A stretch of DNA of 64,000 nucleotides from Ornithinimicrobium ciconiae (GTDB taxonomy: Bacteria; Actinomycetota; Actinomycetes; Actinomycetales; Dermatophilaceae). Of the stretch, positions 43,193 to 52,720 are shown piece after piece (position 1 is the first letter of the stretch; the number at the start of each line of letters is the position of its first letter). The stretch covers positions 806,001 to 870,000 of the forward strand of contig NZ_CP041616.1 in NCBI RefSeq assembly GCF_007197575.1. The letters are read 5' to 3'. Position numbers and translations under genes: made by a program. The notes under the pieces are model-generated. The model saw only the letters and a list, made by a program, of their open reading frames with translations. It ran no database searches and had not been told where the DNA came from.

Positions 43193-45517
43193 TTGCCCCG
43201 TGTGCTGCTGATCGACAATGTCGACAGCTTCACCTACAACATCGCTGACCTGCTGCACCGCGTCCTCGGGCAGGCGCCGACCGTCTGGGCGCAGGACCAC
43301 CGCGGGGACCTCACCGGGTTTGCTGCGATCGTCGTGGGACCGGGTCCGGGCCGGCCACAGCGTACCGCCGACATGGGGCTGAGCCTGCTCGCACTGCAGC
43401 AGCGGGAGATCCCGGTCCTCGGGATCTGCCTGGGCCATCAGGGCCTCGCGCACCTCGCCGGTGATGCGGTCGTCGAGCTCGCAGCCCCGATGCACGGCCG
43501 GGTGAGCGAGGTGGTGCACGACGGCACCGGGATCTTCGAGGCGGTGCCCTCCCAGTTTCGTGCCGTGCGCTATCACTCCCTGGAGGTCCGAGCGGGCTCG
43601 TCGCCATCTCTCCTCGTCACCGCACGGGCCGCGGACGACGGTGTCGTCATGGCGCTCGCGGACCCCGGTGCTCGACGGTGGGGTCTGCAGTTCCACCCGG
43701 AGTCGGTGCTGTCCGAGCACGGCGAGCAGCTGGTTGCCAATTTCCTGCGCCTGGCGGGGGTGCGGGTTGCGGGCGTGCGGGTGGCGGGGGCGGAGACGGC
43801 ACGTCGGCCCGTCACGGACGGGGACCGTCAACCCGTAGCGATCGGTGACGTGCACCAGCCCCTGCCCACCTCGACCGCCGGTGCCCGCCGCGTGCGCGTT
43901 GCGGGGGTGGCGCTGGGCCCGGCACCGGACACCTGGACGTTGCATCAGAGGGTGTTTGCCGACAGCCCCACGGCGTTCTGGCTGGATGCCTCAGGTGCAA
44001 CGTCGTCCCCCGGGACGGGCCTTGCGTCGGCACGATGCTCCGTGCTGGGGGACGCGTCTGGGCCGCTGTCCTATCTGTTGACGCACCGGGTGGCGTCGGG
44101 CGACGACGGCCCCGTCACCGAACTCTCGACCGGGGAAAGGTTGACAGGTCCGCTGCTGCCGAACCTGGCTCGACTGCGCAACCGTCTGCAACTGGTCGAT
44201 GCTGCTGACCCGCTTGGTGCTGCTGAGCCGGCGGGGAGGTTCCGACCCGGGTTCGTGGGATACCTGGGCTATGAACTCAAGGCCGAGCTCGGCGGCAGCG
44301 CCGCGCACGTCTCACCGCACCCAGATGCCCGGCTCGTGCTGGCCGACCGGGCGCTGGTGGTCGACCACGAGCAGGGGGTCCTCCACGCGGTCTACCTCTG
44401 GGACGAGGAGGTCCGGGCCGCGCAGGAGGCCTGGGTTGAGGCAGTGCGCTCCGAGCTCGCCACCCTGCCGTTGCCCGACGCCGACCGTGCAGGTGCACGC
44501 ATCGTTCACAGCGGTTTCGGCGCGTTGCGTGAAGGATCCATGCAGGTGGACGGACGGGGTGGACGGCAGGGGCCGGCGGATGAGCTGGCCGTGGGGGAGA
44601 GGCCAGTGGACGGTCCGGTGGACGCGACCTTCCGGCACACCGAGGCGTCCTACCTGGACCTGATCGCCCAGTGCCAAGAGCAGATCCGGGCGGGGGAGTC
44701 CTACGAGATCTGCCTGACCAACACCGCCTCGTGGCCCGGCCTGGTCGACGAGGTCGAGCTCGCCAGGCAGATGCGGACCGTCAGCCCGGTGCCCTTCGCT
44801 GCCTGGCTGCGCGGCCCCGGGCCGACCGTGCTCAGCGCCTCGCCCGAACGGTTCGTGTCGGTGACCGCCGACGGGATGGTCGAGGCCCGCCCGATCAAGG
44901 GGACCCGTCCTCGCGGAACTGAGCCGGCGACCGACGCGGCGCTCGCCGAGGAGCTGCGCAGCAGCGTCAAGGAGCGGGCCGAGAACCTGATGATCGTCGA
45001 CCTGCTGCGAAACGACCTGCACCGCGTCTGCCGCTCCGGGTCGGTGCACGTGCCGGAGATCTTCGAGGTGGAGAGCTATGCCACGGTCCACCAGCTGGTC
45101 TCCACCGTGCGCGGACAGCTGGCCGAGGGCATGGACTGTCTGGACGTGATCGGCACATGTTTCCCCGGCGGCTCGATGACCGGCGCGCCCAAGGTCCGCA
45201 CGATGGAGATCCTGGACCGGCTCGAGGGCGGGACGCGCGGGGTCTACTCCGGCGCGCTCGGCTGGATCGGGCTCGACGGCGCGATGGACCTGTCGATCGT
45301 GATCCGCACCGTCACGCTGGTCGACGGGACGGCCGGGTTCGGTGTCGGGGGCGCCATCACGGCCCTGTCCGACCCTGCCGAGGAGTATGCCGAGACACAA
45401 GTGAAGGCGGCAGCCCTCACCTCCGCGCTGCGAGCGGCCACGGTGTGCCGGAAGGTGCGCAGGAACCGGACGGGGAGAAGCTCTCCGGTGCGCAAGGAAC
45501 CGGACCGGGATAGGTAA
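43193..45517 (+). CDS. pabB: aminodeoxychorismate synthase, fused PabA-PabB
   Basis: A 774-residue fusion that turns chorismate and glutamine into 4-amino-4-deoxychorismate for folate synthesis. Residues 1-190 form the glutamine amidotransferase with nucleophile Cys79 in GICLGHQGLA and the His-Glu pair in LQFHPESVL. Residues about 230-750 form the chorismate-binding half, with YEICLTNT, the PIKGTRPRG lysine motif (aminodeoxychorismate type rather than anthranilate type), ENLMIVDLLRNDL and GGSMTGAPK. A linker has a short VRVAG duplication. Start at TTG 43193 or GTG 43199. The synthetic antibiotic-pathway form has the same layout, so a specialised-metabolite role cannot be excluded. Confidence 0.93.
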   Translation: MPRVLLIDNVDSFTYNIADLLHRVLGQAPTVWAQDHRGDLTGFAAIVVGPGPGRPQRTADMGLSLLALQQREIPVLGICLGHQGLAHLAGDAVVELAAPMHGRVSEVVHDGTGIFEAVPSQFRAVRYHSLEVRAGSSPSLLVTARAADDGVVMALADPGARRWGLQFHPESVLSEHGEQLVANFLRLAGVRVAGVRVAGAETARRPVTDGDRQPVAIGDVHQPLPTSTAGARRVRVAGVALGPAPDTWTLHQRVFADSPTAFWLDASGATSSPGTGLASARCSVLGDASGPLSYLLTHRVASGDDGPVTELSTGERLTGPLLPNLARLRNRLQLVDAADPLGAAEPAGRFRPGFVGYLGYELKAELGGSAAHVSPHPDARLVLADRALVVDHEQGVLHAVYLWDEEVRAAQEAWVEAVRSELATLPLPDADRAGARIVHSGFGALREGSMQVDGRGGRQGPADELAVGERPVDGPVDATFRHTEASYLDLIAQCQEQIRAGESYEICLTNTASWPGLVDEVELARQMRTVSPVPFAAWLRGPGPTVLSASPERFVSVTADGMVEARPIKGTRPRGTEPATDAALAEELRSSVKERAENLMIVDLLRNDLHRVCRSGSVHVPEIFEVESYATVHQLVSTVRGQLAEGMDCLDVIGTCFPGGSMTGAPKVRTMEILDRLEGGTRGVYSGALGWIGLDGAMDLSIVIRTVTLVDGTAGFGVGGAITALSDPAEEYAETQVKAAALTSALRAATVCRKVRRNRTGRSSPVRKEPDRDR

Positions 45518-45529
45518 CGTCTCTGTGTC

Positions 45530-46468
45530 ATGAAGCCACGACTGCTGCTGAACCGCCGCGCCACCTCCGCCCTCGCTGCCGCGGGACTCGTCCTGACTCT
45601 CGCCGCGTGCGGGTCCGACGACGAGCCCGAGGTGGAGCCGGCCGACCCACAGACGGCGGTGGAGGCTGAGACCTCTGACGGCGCCGGGGATGAGACGTCA
45701 GGCGACGACGCGGCCAGTGTGCGCAGCGAGGGCGTCGACGAGACGGCTGGGGACGGCGCTGCTGGTGGCGACGACCCGACTGACGCCACCACTGGCGGCA
45801 CCGGGGAGAGCACCGACGGTGGTGCCACTGGCGATGAGGGGAGTGACGACGGCACCGGGGCTGACGACGGCACCGCTGGGTCGGACGACGACGGGACTGC
45901 GGCGGCCGGGGACTCCGGGGTCGAGGCGGACATCGAGGCTGCTAGGGCAGGGCTGGCGCGTTATCTCGAGGCCAACATGCCGGAAACCCCGCAGACGAGC
46001 ACCAACATTCCCGGTTGCCCCGCCATCGAGCAGACGGTGCTGGAGGCGGCTCTCGCCGGCGTCGGCTACCCGGACACCGTCCTGGGCGGCTGGACCACCG
46101 AGATCGAGTGGGACGAGTACGAGGACGTCGGCGACGATGTCATCGGCATCGTTTGCGGCGGGGACAGCGACGGCGATCCCAACAACTCCGACTACGGGGT
46201 GGCGAGCGGGATCGCGGCCGTCGACCTGAAGGGCACGGCCGCCACCCCCGACATGCTGTTCCCGGGTGCAGAGGTGCAGCCAGGGCATGCGGAGCTCGGC
46301 GGCGAGGTCGTGACGATGTGCGACGACGACCTGTGCTTTGCACTCTGGAACCGGGACGACCTGGTCATCGGCACGGTCCTCAACACTGCGGGCGTCGACG
46401 AGGCGAGTGCACGGGCCCTGCTCGACGCCACGCTGCCGACGATCCTGGAGACGCTCGCCACGAACTGA
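45530..46468 (+). CDS. secreted lipoprotein with acidic Gly/Thr/Asp-rich linker
   Basis: A 312-residue lipoprotein (lipobox LTLAACG at about residues 20-26). A disordered stretch of D, G, T, E and S covers about 27-140. A globular C-terminal domain (about 140-312) has four cysteines (CPAIEQ, VCGGD, MCDDDLC), which probably form disulfides. No family recognised. It follows pabB by 12 bp; a TAACGT box 9 nt upstream suggests its own near-leaderless promoter. Confidence 0.8.
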   Translation: MKPRLLLNRRATSALAAAGLVLTLAACGSDDEPEVEPADPQTAVEAETSDGAGDETSGDDAASVRSEGVDETAGDGAAGGDDPTDATTGGTGESTDGGATGDEGSDDGTGADDGTAGSDDDGTAAAGDSGVEADIEAARAGLARYLEANMPETPQTSTNIPGCPAIEQTVLEAALAGVGYPDTVLGGWTTEIEWDEYEDVGDDVIGIVCGGDSDGDPNNSDYGVASGIAAVDLKGTAATPDMLFPGAEVQPGHAELGGEVVTMCDDDLCFALWNRDDLVIGTVLNTAGVDEASARALLDATLPTILETLATN

Positions 46469-46556
46469 CGGAGACTGCTCCGGCGCGTGAGGCCGGACGA
46501 CGCACTGCAGGTGGGGAGCTCGGAATAGCGGCGCATCCCGCGACGTAATCACTGAT

Positions 46557-47405
46557 ATGACGAAATCCACCATCCCCAACGTCGAGCTCAACAACGGCGT
46601 CACCATCCCGCAGGTCGGCTTCGGCGTCTTCCAGGTCCCCGAGGGCGAGACCCAGCGCACCGTCGAGCAGGCACTGGAGGCGGGCTACCGGCACATCGAC
46701 ACCGCCGCGGCCTACTACAACGAGGCCGAGGTCGGGGCCGCGATCAAGGCCAGCGGCATCCCGCGCGAGGACATCTTCGTCACCACCAAGCTGCGCAACG
46801 GCGACCACGGGGCGGAGTCGGCACTGGCGGCCTTTGAGACCAGTCGCAAGGCGATGGGGCTGGACGTCGTCGACCTCTACCTCGTGCACTGGCCCTACCC
46901 GAGCGCCGACAAGTACATCGAGACCTGGAAGTCCTTCGAGAAGCTGTATGCCGAGGGCGCCGTCCGCGCGATCGGTGTCTCGAACTTCCTCCCGCAGTTC
47001 CTCGAGCGCCTGCTGGCCGAGACCGACGTGGTCCCGGCCGTCAACCAGATCGAACTCCACCCCACCTTCCAGCAGACCTCTACCCAGGACGCGAGCCGGG
47101 CCGCGGGCATCGCGGTCGAGGCCTACTCGCCGCTGGGTCAGGGCAAGGACCTTGACGCCGCGGCGGTGACCGCCGCCGCCGAGCGCCTGGGTGTGACGAC
47201 CGGCCAGGTCGTGCTGCGCTGGCACGTCCAGCAGGGGACCATCGTGATCCCCAAGTCCGTCACCCCGGCGCGCATCGCCTCCAACCTGGACCTGTTCTCC
47301 TTTGAGCTGTCGGATGAGGACATGGGCGCGGTCAGCGCGCTGGACACCGACGAGCGCATCGGGGCGGACCCGGCGACCGCGGCGTTCACGCAGGTGCGTT
47401 CCTGA
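46557..47405 (+). CDS. aldo/keto reductase (2,5-diketo-D-gluconate reductase type)
   Basis: A 282-residue NADPH-dependent TIM-barrel reductase of the AKR5 type. The tetrad is visible: Asp and Tyr in HIDTAAAYYNEAEVG, Lys in FVTTKLRNGDHG and His in YLVHWPYP; the cofactor loop IPKSVTPARIASNLD follows near the C-terminus. It reduces aldehydes and ketones; the natural substrate is unknown. A hairpin 33 bp after the stop ends the transcript. Confidence 0.93.
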   Translation: MTKSTIPNVELNNGVTIPQVGFGVFQVPEGETQRTVEQALEAGYRHIDTAAAYYNEAEVGAAIKASGIPREDIFVTTKLRNGDHGAESALAAFETSRKAMGLDVVDLYLVHWPYPSADKYIETWKSFEKLYAEGAVRAIGVSNFLPQFLERLLAETDVVPAVNQIELHPTFQQTSTQDASRAAGIAVEAYSPLGQGKDLDAAAVTAAAERLGVTTGQVVLRWHVQQGTIVIPKSVTPARIASNLDLFSFELSDEDMGAVSALDTDERIGADPATAAFTQVRS

Positions 47406-47437
47406 CGGGTTGAGGTGGGCCTGGGACCCGCCACACG

Positions 47438-47478
47438 AGACGGGTGGCTGAGTCGTCCTGTGACTCAGCCACCCGTCT
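47438..47478. terminator. bidirectional terminator hairpin
   Basis: AGACGGGTGGCTGAGTC (47438-47454) pairs perfectly with GACTCAGCCACCCGTCT (47462-47478) around a 7-nt loop, between the 3' ends of the aldo/keto reductase and lipase genes. Confidence 0.85.
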
Positions 47479-47553
47479 GCGTGAGAGCGCCCTCAGACGA
47501 AGGCCGCCGCCAGTTTCCCGGGTGATAGGGGCCAATCTCCTGGGTAGGCTCGC

Positions 47554-49326
47554 CTAGCCGCAGCCGTCCTCCGCGGGAGCACCGGCAAACCGGTTGGTGG
47601 TCCAGGCGAGCAGGTCGTCGATGAGTGCCGACTCGGGCTCCACGACCGACAGATGGTCGCGTCCGGGGTAGATCCGGTACTCGGGTGACTGGCCTGCGGC
47701 ACAGAGCCGGTCGACATACGCCTGCTGGTCGGTGGGTTGGATCAGCGTGTCGGCCTCGCCCTGGGCGATCAGCAGCGGCACCGGGAACGGCCCGGTCGGG
47801 ATGTTCTCGGCCAGCGCCTCGCCGAGCGCGCCTTCGGTGGGCGGGATCGCGTAGACGGACTGGTCGCGGGCCAGCGACAGCACCGAGACCAGGGAGGCCA
47901 GAATGCTTGGTTCGGCCAGGCACCGACCGGACATCTCGCGCACCAGGGTCCGCGCCGGGGGAATGACCTGCTCCTCGAGCGTGACGCCGGGGTAGTGGGC
48001 GGCATAGGCGGCGATGACATAGGAGGAGAAGAGCTCGCCGCCGCTGACCGTGGGCAGACTCTGTGCCAGGGCGGTCACGTCGGCGGCGGGGGCCATCGCC
48101 ACGATGCCGAGCAGGTCGAGGTCGGGGGCGTAGTCCGGCGCGAGCTGGCCGGTCCACAGCGCCGCGTGCCCGCCCTGGGAGTGCCCCCAGACCACGGTCT
48201 CGGAGGCCAGGTCAGCGTCGGTGAGCTGTTGGGCTGCGCGTATGCCGTCCAGCACCGAGTGTCCTTCACCCGCGCCGATGAGATAGGGATGGGGACCAGG
48301 GGTGCCGAGTCCGGTGTAGTCGGTGGCGACCAGTGCCCAGCCCTGGGCGACGAGCGGCTCCAGGGCCGGCATCGCGCCGGCCTCGAACGGGTGGGTCAGC
48401 AGGGTCGGGGCGCACTGGGTGGCCCAGCCTGTGGTGCCGTGCGCCCAGGCGATCACCGGGGCCGGGCCGTCGACGTCGTCGGGGGTGAGCACGAGGCCAC
48501 TGGCGGTGGCGGGCAAGCCGTCTGCAGCGGTGGTCGTGTAGAGGATGCGCCACCCGGTGGCGCCCGCAGGCACGTCGCGGGTGAACGGCTCGCTGCGCAG
48601 CAGGACCCCGGGCTCGGCCGGCAGGTCATCGGGCGTGGCATAGAAGGCATCGACGGCCGGGGCGTGGGTGCGGGCCTGGTAGCCCAGGACACCGGCGCCG
48701 AGTGCCAGGAGGAGCGCCAGGACGCTGCCGGTGAGGCGGAGCCAGGCACGGTGCTGCCCGGCGCGGACCTCAGCGCGTTGGGGTTTTGCCAGGCCGCGAC
48801 CGATGAGGCGCACCCCGTGCACCACGAGCCGGACGGCAAAGATCACGGCCGCGGCCAGCAGAGTCAGGTCCGGCCAGCGCAGTGCCAGGAGACCGACCAG
48901 GATCTCCGCGCCGGCGAGCAGACCGCTGGCGAGCCGGTCGACAGCACCCGCGCCGCTGACCCCTCGTGCCGCCATCCACAGCCGGCGCAGTCCGGAGATG
49001 ACCAGGGCGGCACCCACAGCCAGGGCCAGCAGGTCGAAGTCGTGGCGCAACCAGAGCAGGACCAGCACTCCGAGGACCACCGCCCCGGTCGCCCGCGCCG
49101 TGTCCAAGGCGTCCCACTCACTCCGCCCCCGGATCAGACCGAGTCCACCCAGCAGCACCAGAGCCAATCCGAGATAGAGCCCGAGGGCCTGCAGCGAGGT
49201 CAGCGGCCGGGTCGCGAGCACGACGCCCACCCCCACGGCCAGCACCCCGACCAGGACCAGTCCCCACCGGGGCAAGGACGGCAGCCTGGTCACGTGCCCG
49301 TGCTGCCCAGGAGTTGCCGAGGCCAT
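47554..49326 (-). CDS. membrane-anchored secretory lipase with N-terminal DUF308-like domain
   Basis: A 590-residue fusion. Residues about 15-190 hold six to seven short hydrophobic helices arranged like HdeD/DUF308. A further helix at about 208-228 leads to an extracytoplasmic alpha/beta hydrolase (about 235-590) of the secretory lipase (LIP) type. It has the nucleophile Ser383 in VVWGHSQGGHAAL and a C-terminal YPGRDHLSVV with the catalytic His. It should hydrolyse lipids or esters at the cell surface. The ATG at 49326 has only a weak ribosome site; GTGs nearby are alternatives. Confidence 0.83.
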   Translation of the reverse strand: MASATPGQHGHVTRLPSLPRWGLVLVGVLAVGVGVVLATRPLTSLQALGLYLGLALVLLGGLGLIRGRSEWDALDTARATGAVVLGVLVLLWLRHDFDLLALAVGAALVISGLRRLWMAARGVSGAGAVDRLASGLLAGAEILVGLLALRWPDLTLLAAAVIFAVRLVVHGVRLIGRGLAKPQRAEVRAGQHRAWLRLTGSVLALLLALGAGVLGYQARTHAPAVDAFYATPDDLPAEPGVLLRSEPFTRDVPAGATGWRILYTTTAADGLPATASGLVLTPDDVDGPAPVIAWAHGTTGWATQCAPTLLTHPFEAGAMPALEPLVAQGWALVATDYTGLGTPGPHPYLIGAGEGHSVLDGIRAAQQLTDADLASETVVWGHSQGGHAALWTGQLAPDYAPDLDLLGIVAMAPAADVTALAQSLPTVSGGELFSSYVIAAYAAHYPGVTLEEQVIPPARTLVREMSGRCLAEPSILASLVSVLSLARDQSVYAIPPTEGALGEALAENIPTGPFPVPLLIAQGEADTLIQPTDQQAYVDRLCAAGQSPEYRIYPGRDHLSVVEPESALIDDLLAWTTNRFAGAPAEDGCG

Positions 49327-49593
49327 GGCGTCCGTTCCGGCGGGGGCCGCACCGCGCGGCCATCTGGTCGGCAGCGTAGTGGAGGACCCGCACGAGAGCC
49401 CGTACCGGTCGGCATACCGCGGCAACGTCGCGGGGCCTCGCCGAAAATCAGTCGTGTCTGTCGGTGCTCGGTGACACACTCGATCTGCGAGAAACCACCG
49501 GGCCGGTCGCCGCAGACCAGGCCACGGGGCGCCGATGACTTTCGGATACGAGCCCTGTCTATCTGAGAGTCGGGACGACACCGAGGGAGTGTG

Positions 49594-50601
49594 ATGACAG
49601 ACATTATTCAGGCCAGGGGACTGGTCAAGAGATATGGCGAGGTGACGGCCCTGGACGGGCTGGACCTGACCGTGCCTGAGGGCACGGTGCTTGGCCTGCT
49701 GGGTCCCAACGGCGCGGGCAAGACCACAGCCGTGCGCATCCTGACCACCCTGCTGCGGGCCGATGAGGGTCATGCCACAGTTGCCGGGGTCGACGTCGCC
49801 AAGGACCCGCAGGGTGTGCGCTCGCGGATCGGACTGTCGGGACAGTACGCAGCTGTCGATGAGTACCTGACCGGCTTTGAGAACCTCGACATGGTGGGTC
49901 GGCTCTATGGGCTGGGACGTGCCCGCTCGAGGGAACGAGCCCGCGAGCTGCTCGAGCGGTTCAGTCTGTCCGACGCCGGCGACCGGCCGTCCAAGACCTA
50001 CTCCGGTGGCATGCGACGTCGGCTTGATCTGGCCGCCGCCCTGGTCGCCGCGCCGCCGGTGCTGGTCCTGGACGAGCCCACCACCGGTCTGGACGTGCGG
50101 GCCCGCCAGGAGATGTGGGACGTGATCCGTGAGCTGGTCAGCAGCGGCAGCACCTTGCTGCTGACCACGCAATACCTCGAGGAGGCCGACCTGCTCGCGG
50201 ACGACATCATCGTGATCGACCACGGGCGGGCGATCGCCCACGGCACCGCTGATGAGCTGAAGAGCCAGGTCGGCGGCGAGCGGGTGGAACTGGTCGTGGC
50301 GGACGACGGGGACGCTCGCGCTGCCTTCGCCGCCCTGGCGACCGTCGCGACCAGCGAGGTCCAGCGATCGGCCGGCGGCAAGCGGCTCAGCGCTCGGGTC
50401 GACACCGGTCAGCGGGCGCTGGCGCAGGTGCTGCACCGGCTCGAGGAGGCCGGGGTCGAGGTGCTCGACATCGGCCTGCGCAGGCCCACCCTGGACGACG
50501 TCTTCCTGGAGTTGACCGGCCACGCGGCCGAGGAGCACCAGAGCGAGCAGGAGCCGGAGCCGGAGCGTGAGCTCGTCGGCTCGGAGGAGGGATCCCGATG
50601 A
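49594..50601 (+). CDS. ABC transporter ATP-binding protein, DrrA type
   Basis: A 335-residue ATPase of the daunorubicin-resistance (DrrA) subfamily. It shows Walker A GPNGAGKTT, the signature YSGGMRRRL, Walker B LVLDEPTTGLD and the typical C-terminal extension with DIGLRRPTLDDVFLELTG. The tail is acidic (EQEPEPERE). It powers the permease gene that overlaps its stop (ATGA), probably exporting a hydrophobic drug or lipid. GAGGGAG stands 4 nt before the ATG; GTG 49591 is an alternative start. Confidence 0.93.
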   Translation: MTDIIQARGLVKRYGEVTALDGLDLTVPEGTVLGLLGPNGAGKTTAVRILTTLLRADEGHATVAGVDVAKDPQGVRSRIGLSGQYAAVDEYLTGFENLDMVGRLYGLGRARSRERARELLERFSLSDAGDRPSKTYSGGMRRRLDLAAALVAAPPVLVLDEPTTGLDVRARQEMWDVIRELVSSGSTLLLTTQYLEEADLLADDIIVIDHGRAIAHGTADELKSQVGGERVELVVADDGDARAAFAALATVATSEVQRSAGGKRLSARVDTGQRALAQVLHRLEEAGVEVLDIGLRRPTLDDVFLELTGHAAEEHQSEQEPEPERELVGSEEGSR

Positions 50602-51443
50602 CGACCACAACACAGACCCGTCCGGTGATCCAGACGCGGCGGACCACCCCGGCCAGCGTGCTCAGTGACAGCTGGGTGATCGCCAAGCGCAACCTGATCA
50701 AGATCAAGCGAGTGCCAGAGATCCTGGTCTTCATCCTGATGTCGCCGATCATGTTTGTGCTGCTCTTCGCCTACGTTTTTGGTGGGGCCATTACCCCGGG
50801 CGACCCGGAGCAGTACCGCGAGTTCCTCATCGCCGGCATCTTCGCCCAGACCGTCGTGTTCGGGGCGACCTTCACCGGAGCCGGGCTGGCCGAGGACATG
50901 CAGAAGGGGATCATCGACCGGTTCCGGTCGCTGCCGATGTCCCGGGCTGCCGTGCTCATCGGGCGGACCGCCTCGGACGTGATCTATAACGTCCTGACGT
51001 TGATCATCATGGCGTTGACCGGTCTGCTGGTCGGTTGGCGGATCCGGGGCTCGCTCTTCGACGCCGTCGCGGGATTCGCCTTGCTGCTGGTCTTTGCCTA
51101 TGCGTTCAGCTGGGTGATGGCCTATGTCGGCTTGCTGGTGCCCAGCGTCGAGGTCATTAACAACGCCTCGTTCATGGTGATCATGCCGCTGACCTTCATC
51201 TCCAACGCCTTCGTGCCGCTGGAGTCCTTCCCGGCCCCGCTGCAGGTCTTTGCGGAGTGGAACCCGGTCTCGACGGTGACCCAGGCGGCCCGGGACTTGT
51301 TTGGCAACAATCTGCCGATGGCTGCGCCGTCCGAGGCGTGGTCCTTGCAGAACCCGGTGCTCTACACCCTGATCTGGGCCGTTCTGATCGTGCTGATCTT
51401 CGCGCCCCTGTCGATCGCCCGCTACCGGCGGACCTCCGCCTAG
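50598..51443 (+). CDS. ABC-2 type permease, DrrB type
   Basis: A 281-residue membrane protein with six helices and the ABC-2 pattern: an N-terminal cytoplasmic helix (VIAKRNLIKIKRVPEIL), a periplasmic-side loop, AEDMQKGIIDRFRSLPM as coupling helix and SNAFVPLESFPAPLQ before the last helix. It forms the channel of the exporter with the ATPase just upstream. Translation is coupled through an ATGA overlap. Confidence 0.93.
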   Translation: MTTTTQTRPVIQTRRTTPASVLSDSWVIAKRNLIKIKRVPEILVFILMSPIMFVLLFAYVFGGAITPGDPEQYREFLIAGIFAQTVVFGATFTGAGLAEDMQKGIIDRFRSLPMSRAAVLIGRTASDVIYNVLTLIIMALTGLLVGWRIRGSLFDAVAGFALLLVFAYAFSWVMAYVGLLVPSVEVINNASFMVIMPLTFISNAFVPLESFPAPLQVFAEWNPVSTVTQAARDLFGNNLPMAAPSEAWSLQNPVLYTLIWAVLIVLIFAPLSIARYRRTSA

Positions 51444-51454
51444 GGCCCCTCCTG

Positions 51455-52066
51455 TCAGACCAGTTGGAGTGTCGTCACGCAGGTCGGGTCGTCGGCCCCG
51501 GTGGAGAGGGTGTCCGTCACAGTGCGGCCGTTGGCCTCCAGGGTGACCGTGGCGCTGATGTCCCGGGGGAGCCACAGCCCGAGGAAGCCGTTGTCGAAGG
51601 TCGTCATCGTCTCGTCCACGAGCACCGTCCCGGAGTCGTCGATGACCTCCACGTCGATGGCCTGGTTGGCCAGCTCGCCCCGGCAGGTGGTCAGGCTGTG
51701 GAAGAAGCACTCGTGGGTCTGGTCGACGAAGGGCGCGATCGAGACATAGAACTCCTCGGTCGGCAGGGCGAGGGAGGTCGTGGCCCCGCTGCCGTCGGAG
51801 ATGACGAGCCTGTCCACCTGGATCGCTGCCATGAACTCGCTCGACCGCTCCGCCACCGGGGTGGCATCCAGCTCGTCGATGAGCGTGCGGGCGTCCTTGC
51901 CCTCGAGTCCGTGGGCGGAGAGCAGCGTGTCCGCCCGGGCGGTGGTGGTGGCCTCTGCCGGAGAGGTGGCGGACTCGGGCTCATCCGAGCAGCCCGTCAG
52001 CAGGAGTGCGGCGGTGAGGCCGGTGGCGACGGTTGTCAGGGCAGTCGAACGGATCCGCGAAGGCAT
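51455..52066 (-). CDS. secreted lipoprotein
   Basis: A 203-residue lipoprotein with a signal peptide of RIRS and a hydrophobic core and lipobox LLLTGC (about residues 20-25). The mature part contains two cysteines in HECFFHSLTTCRG and a third near the end, and is rich in beta strands. No family recognised. ATG 52066 is favoured over a start 30 nt upstream because TATTAT lies exactly 6 nt before it. It converges on the ABC permease with 11 bp between stops. Confidence 0.8.
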   Translation of the reverse strand: MPSRIRSTALTTVATGLTAALLLTGCSDEPESATSPAEATTTARADTLLSAHGLEGKDARTLIDELDATPVAERSSEFMAAIQVDRLVISDGSGATTSLALPTEEFYVSIAPFVDQTHECFFHSLTTCRGELANQAIDVEVIDDSGTVLVDETMTTFDNGFLGLWLPRDISATVTLEANGRTVTDTLSTGADDPTCVTTLQLV

Positions 52067-52072
52067 GCAGAG

Positions 52073-52078
52073 ATAATA
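52073..52078 (-). promoter_or_regulatory. -10 box of a leaderless transcript (lipoprotein gene)
   Basis: On the minus strand TATTAT ends 6 nt before the ATG at 52066. The surrounding 40 bp are unusually AT-rich for this window. Confidence 0.65.
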
Positions 52079-52164
52079 ACCAACACGAACTAGCAAGAAA
52101 CAATCCGTCAGCTGGAGGAGGAAGGACCAGCGTACGATGACGCGGTGGGAGGGGCACCGCAGGG

Positions 52165-52656
52165 TCAGTCGGCCTGGTCCAGTCCGATGAGCACCAGCTC
52201 CGCCCTCTCCCGGGGCCAGGTGAAGGTGAGCACGGTGCCGTCCTGCTCGTGGGACCAGCTCTCGATCGTGACCGCGTGCTCCCGGATGGCTAGTGCCAGG
52301 CGAAAGAGCTCGCCGGAGCGGCGGGCCCGGGCCAGCAGCACTGTGCTGTCGGCAAAGACGAGGCGTCCGGTGCGTGGGCCCGGTGCCGCCCGGACGGCAC
52401 GCAGCGGCACGTGGCGTGAGGACAGGATCCGCAGTCGCAGGCCCAGCAGCGACTCCAGGGTGTGGGCCCCCTCGGCCGCGATGGCGGCCAGCTGTCGCTC
52501 GAGCTCGGCCGCGTCCTCCGGAGCGAACTCGGGCGCATCGGCCTCGCGGCGTTGCGGAACGACGGAGTCAGGTGGTGGGTGCCGCTCGCGCAGGGCGCGT
52601 GCGAGTCCGAGCCCCAGGGTCAGGACCAGGGCGAGGGCCAGCGCTGCCCACTCCAT
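52165..52656 (-). CDS. hypothetical single-pass membrane protein
   Basis: A 163-residue protein with one N-terminal helix (AALALALVLTLGLGLARAL) and a cytoplasmic domain with a helical part (DAAELERQLAAIAAEGAH) and a beta-rich C-terminus (GTVLTFTWPRERAELVLIG). No family recognised. It lies between a lipoprotein gene and an MMPL gene, all on the minus strand but with gaps. Confidence 0.7.
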   Translation of the reverse strand: MEWAALALALVLTLGLGLARALRERHPPPDSVVPQRREADAPEFAPEDAAELERQLAAIAAEGAHTLESLLGLRLRILSSRHVPLRAVRAAPGPRTGRLVFADSTVLLARARRSGELFRLALAIREHAVTIESWSHEQDGTVLTFTWPRERAELVLIGLDQAD

Positions 52657-52720
52657 GTGGCCAAGTCTCGCCCCGGCAGGGGGTGAGTGCCAACGGGTCG
52701 CTCAGGTGGACCCGCTGGCC

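Noticed and set aside
42047..43945. 632-codon minus-strand frame opposite pirin and pabB
   Set aside because: Antisense to two confidently identified genes; no signal of its own.
46479..46497. TCCGGC/GCCGGA hairpin after the lipoprotein gene
   Set aside because: Arms of 6 bp are expected by chance in 70 % GC DNA.
49327..50613. 5' extension of the lipase frame
   Set aside because: It would overlap the DrrA-type gene in antisense; domain structure begins after 49326.
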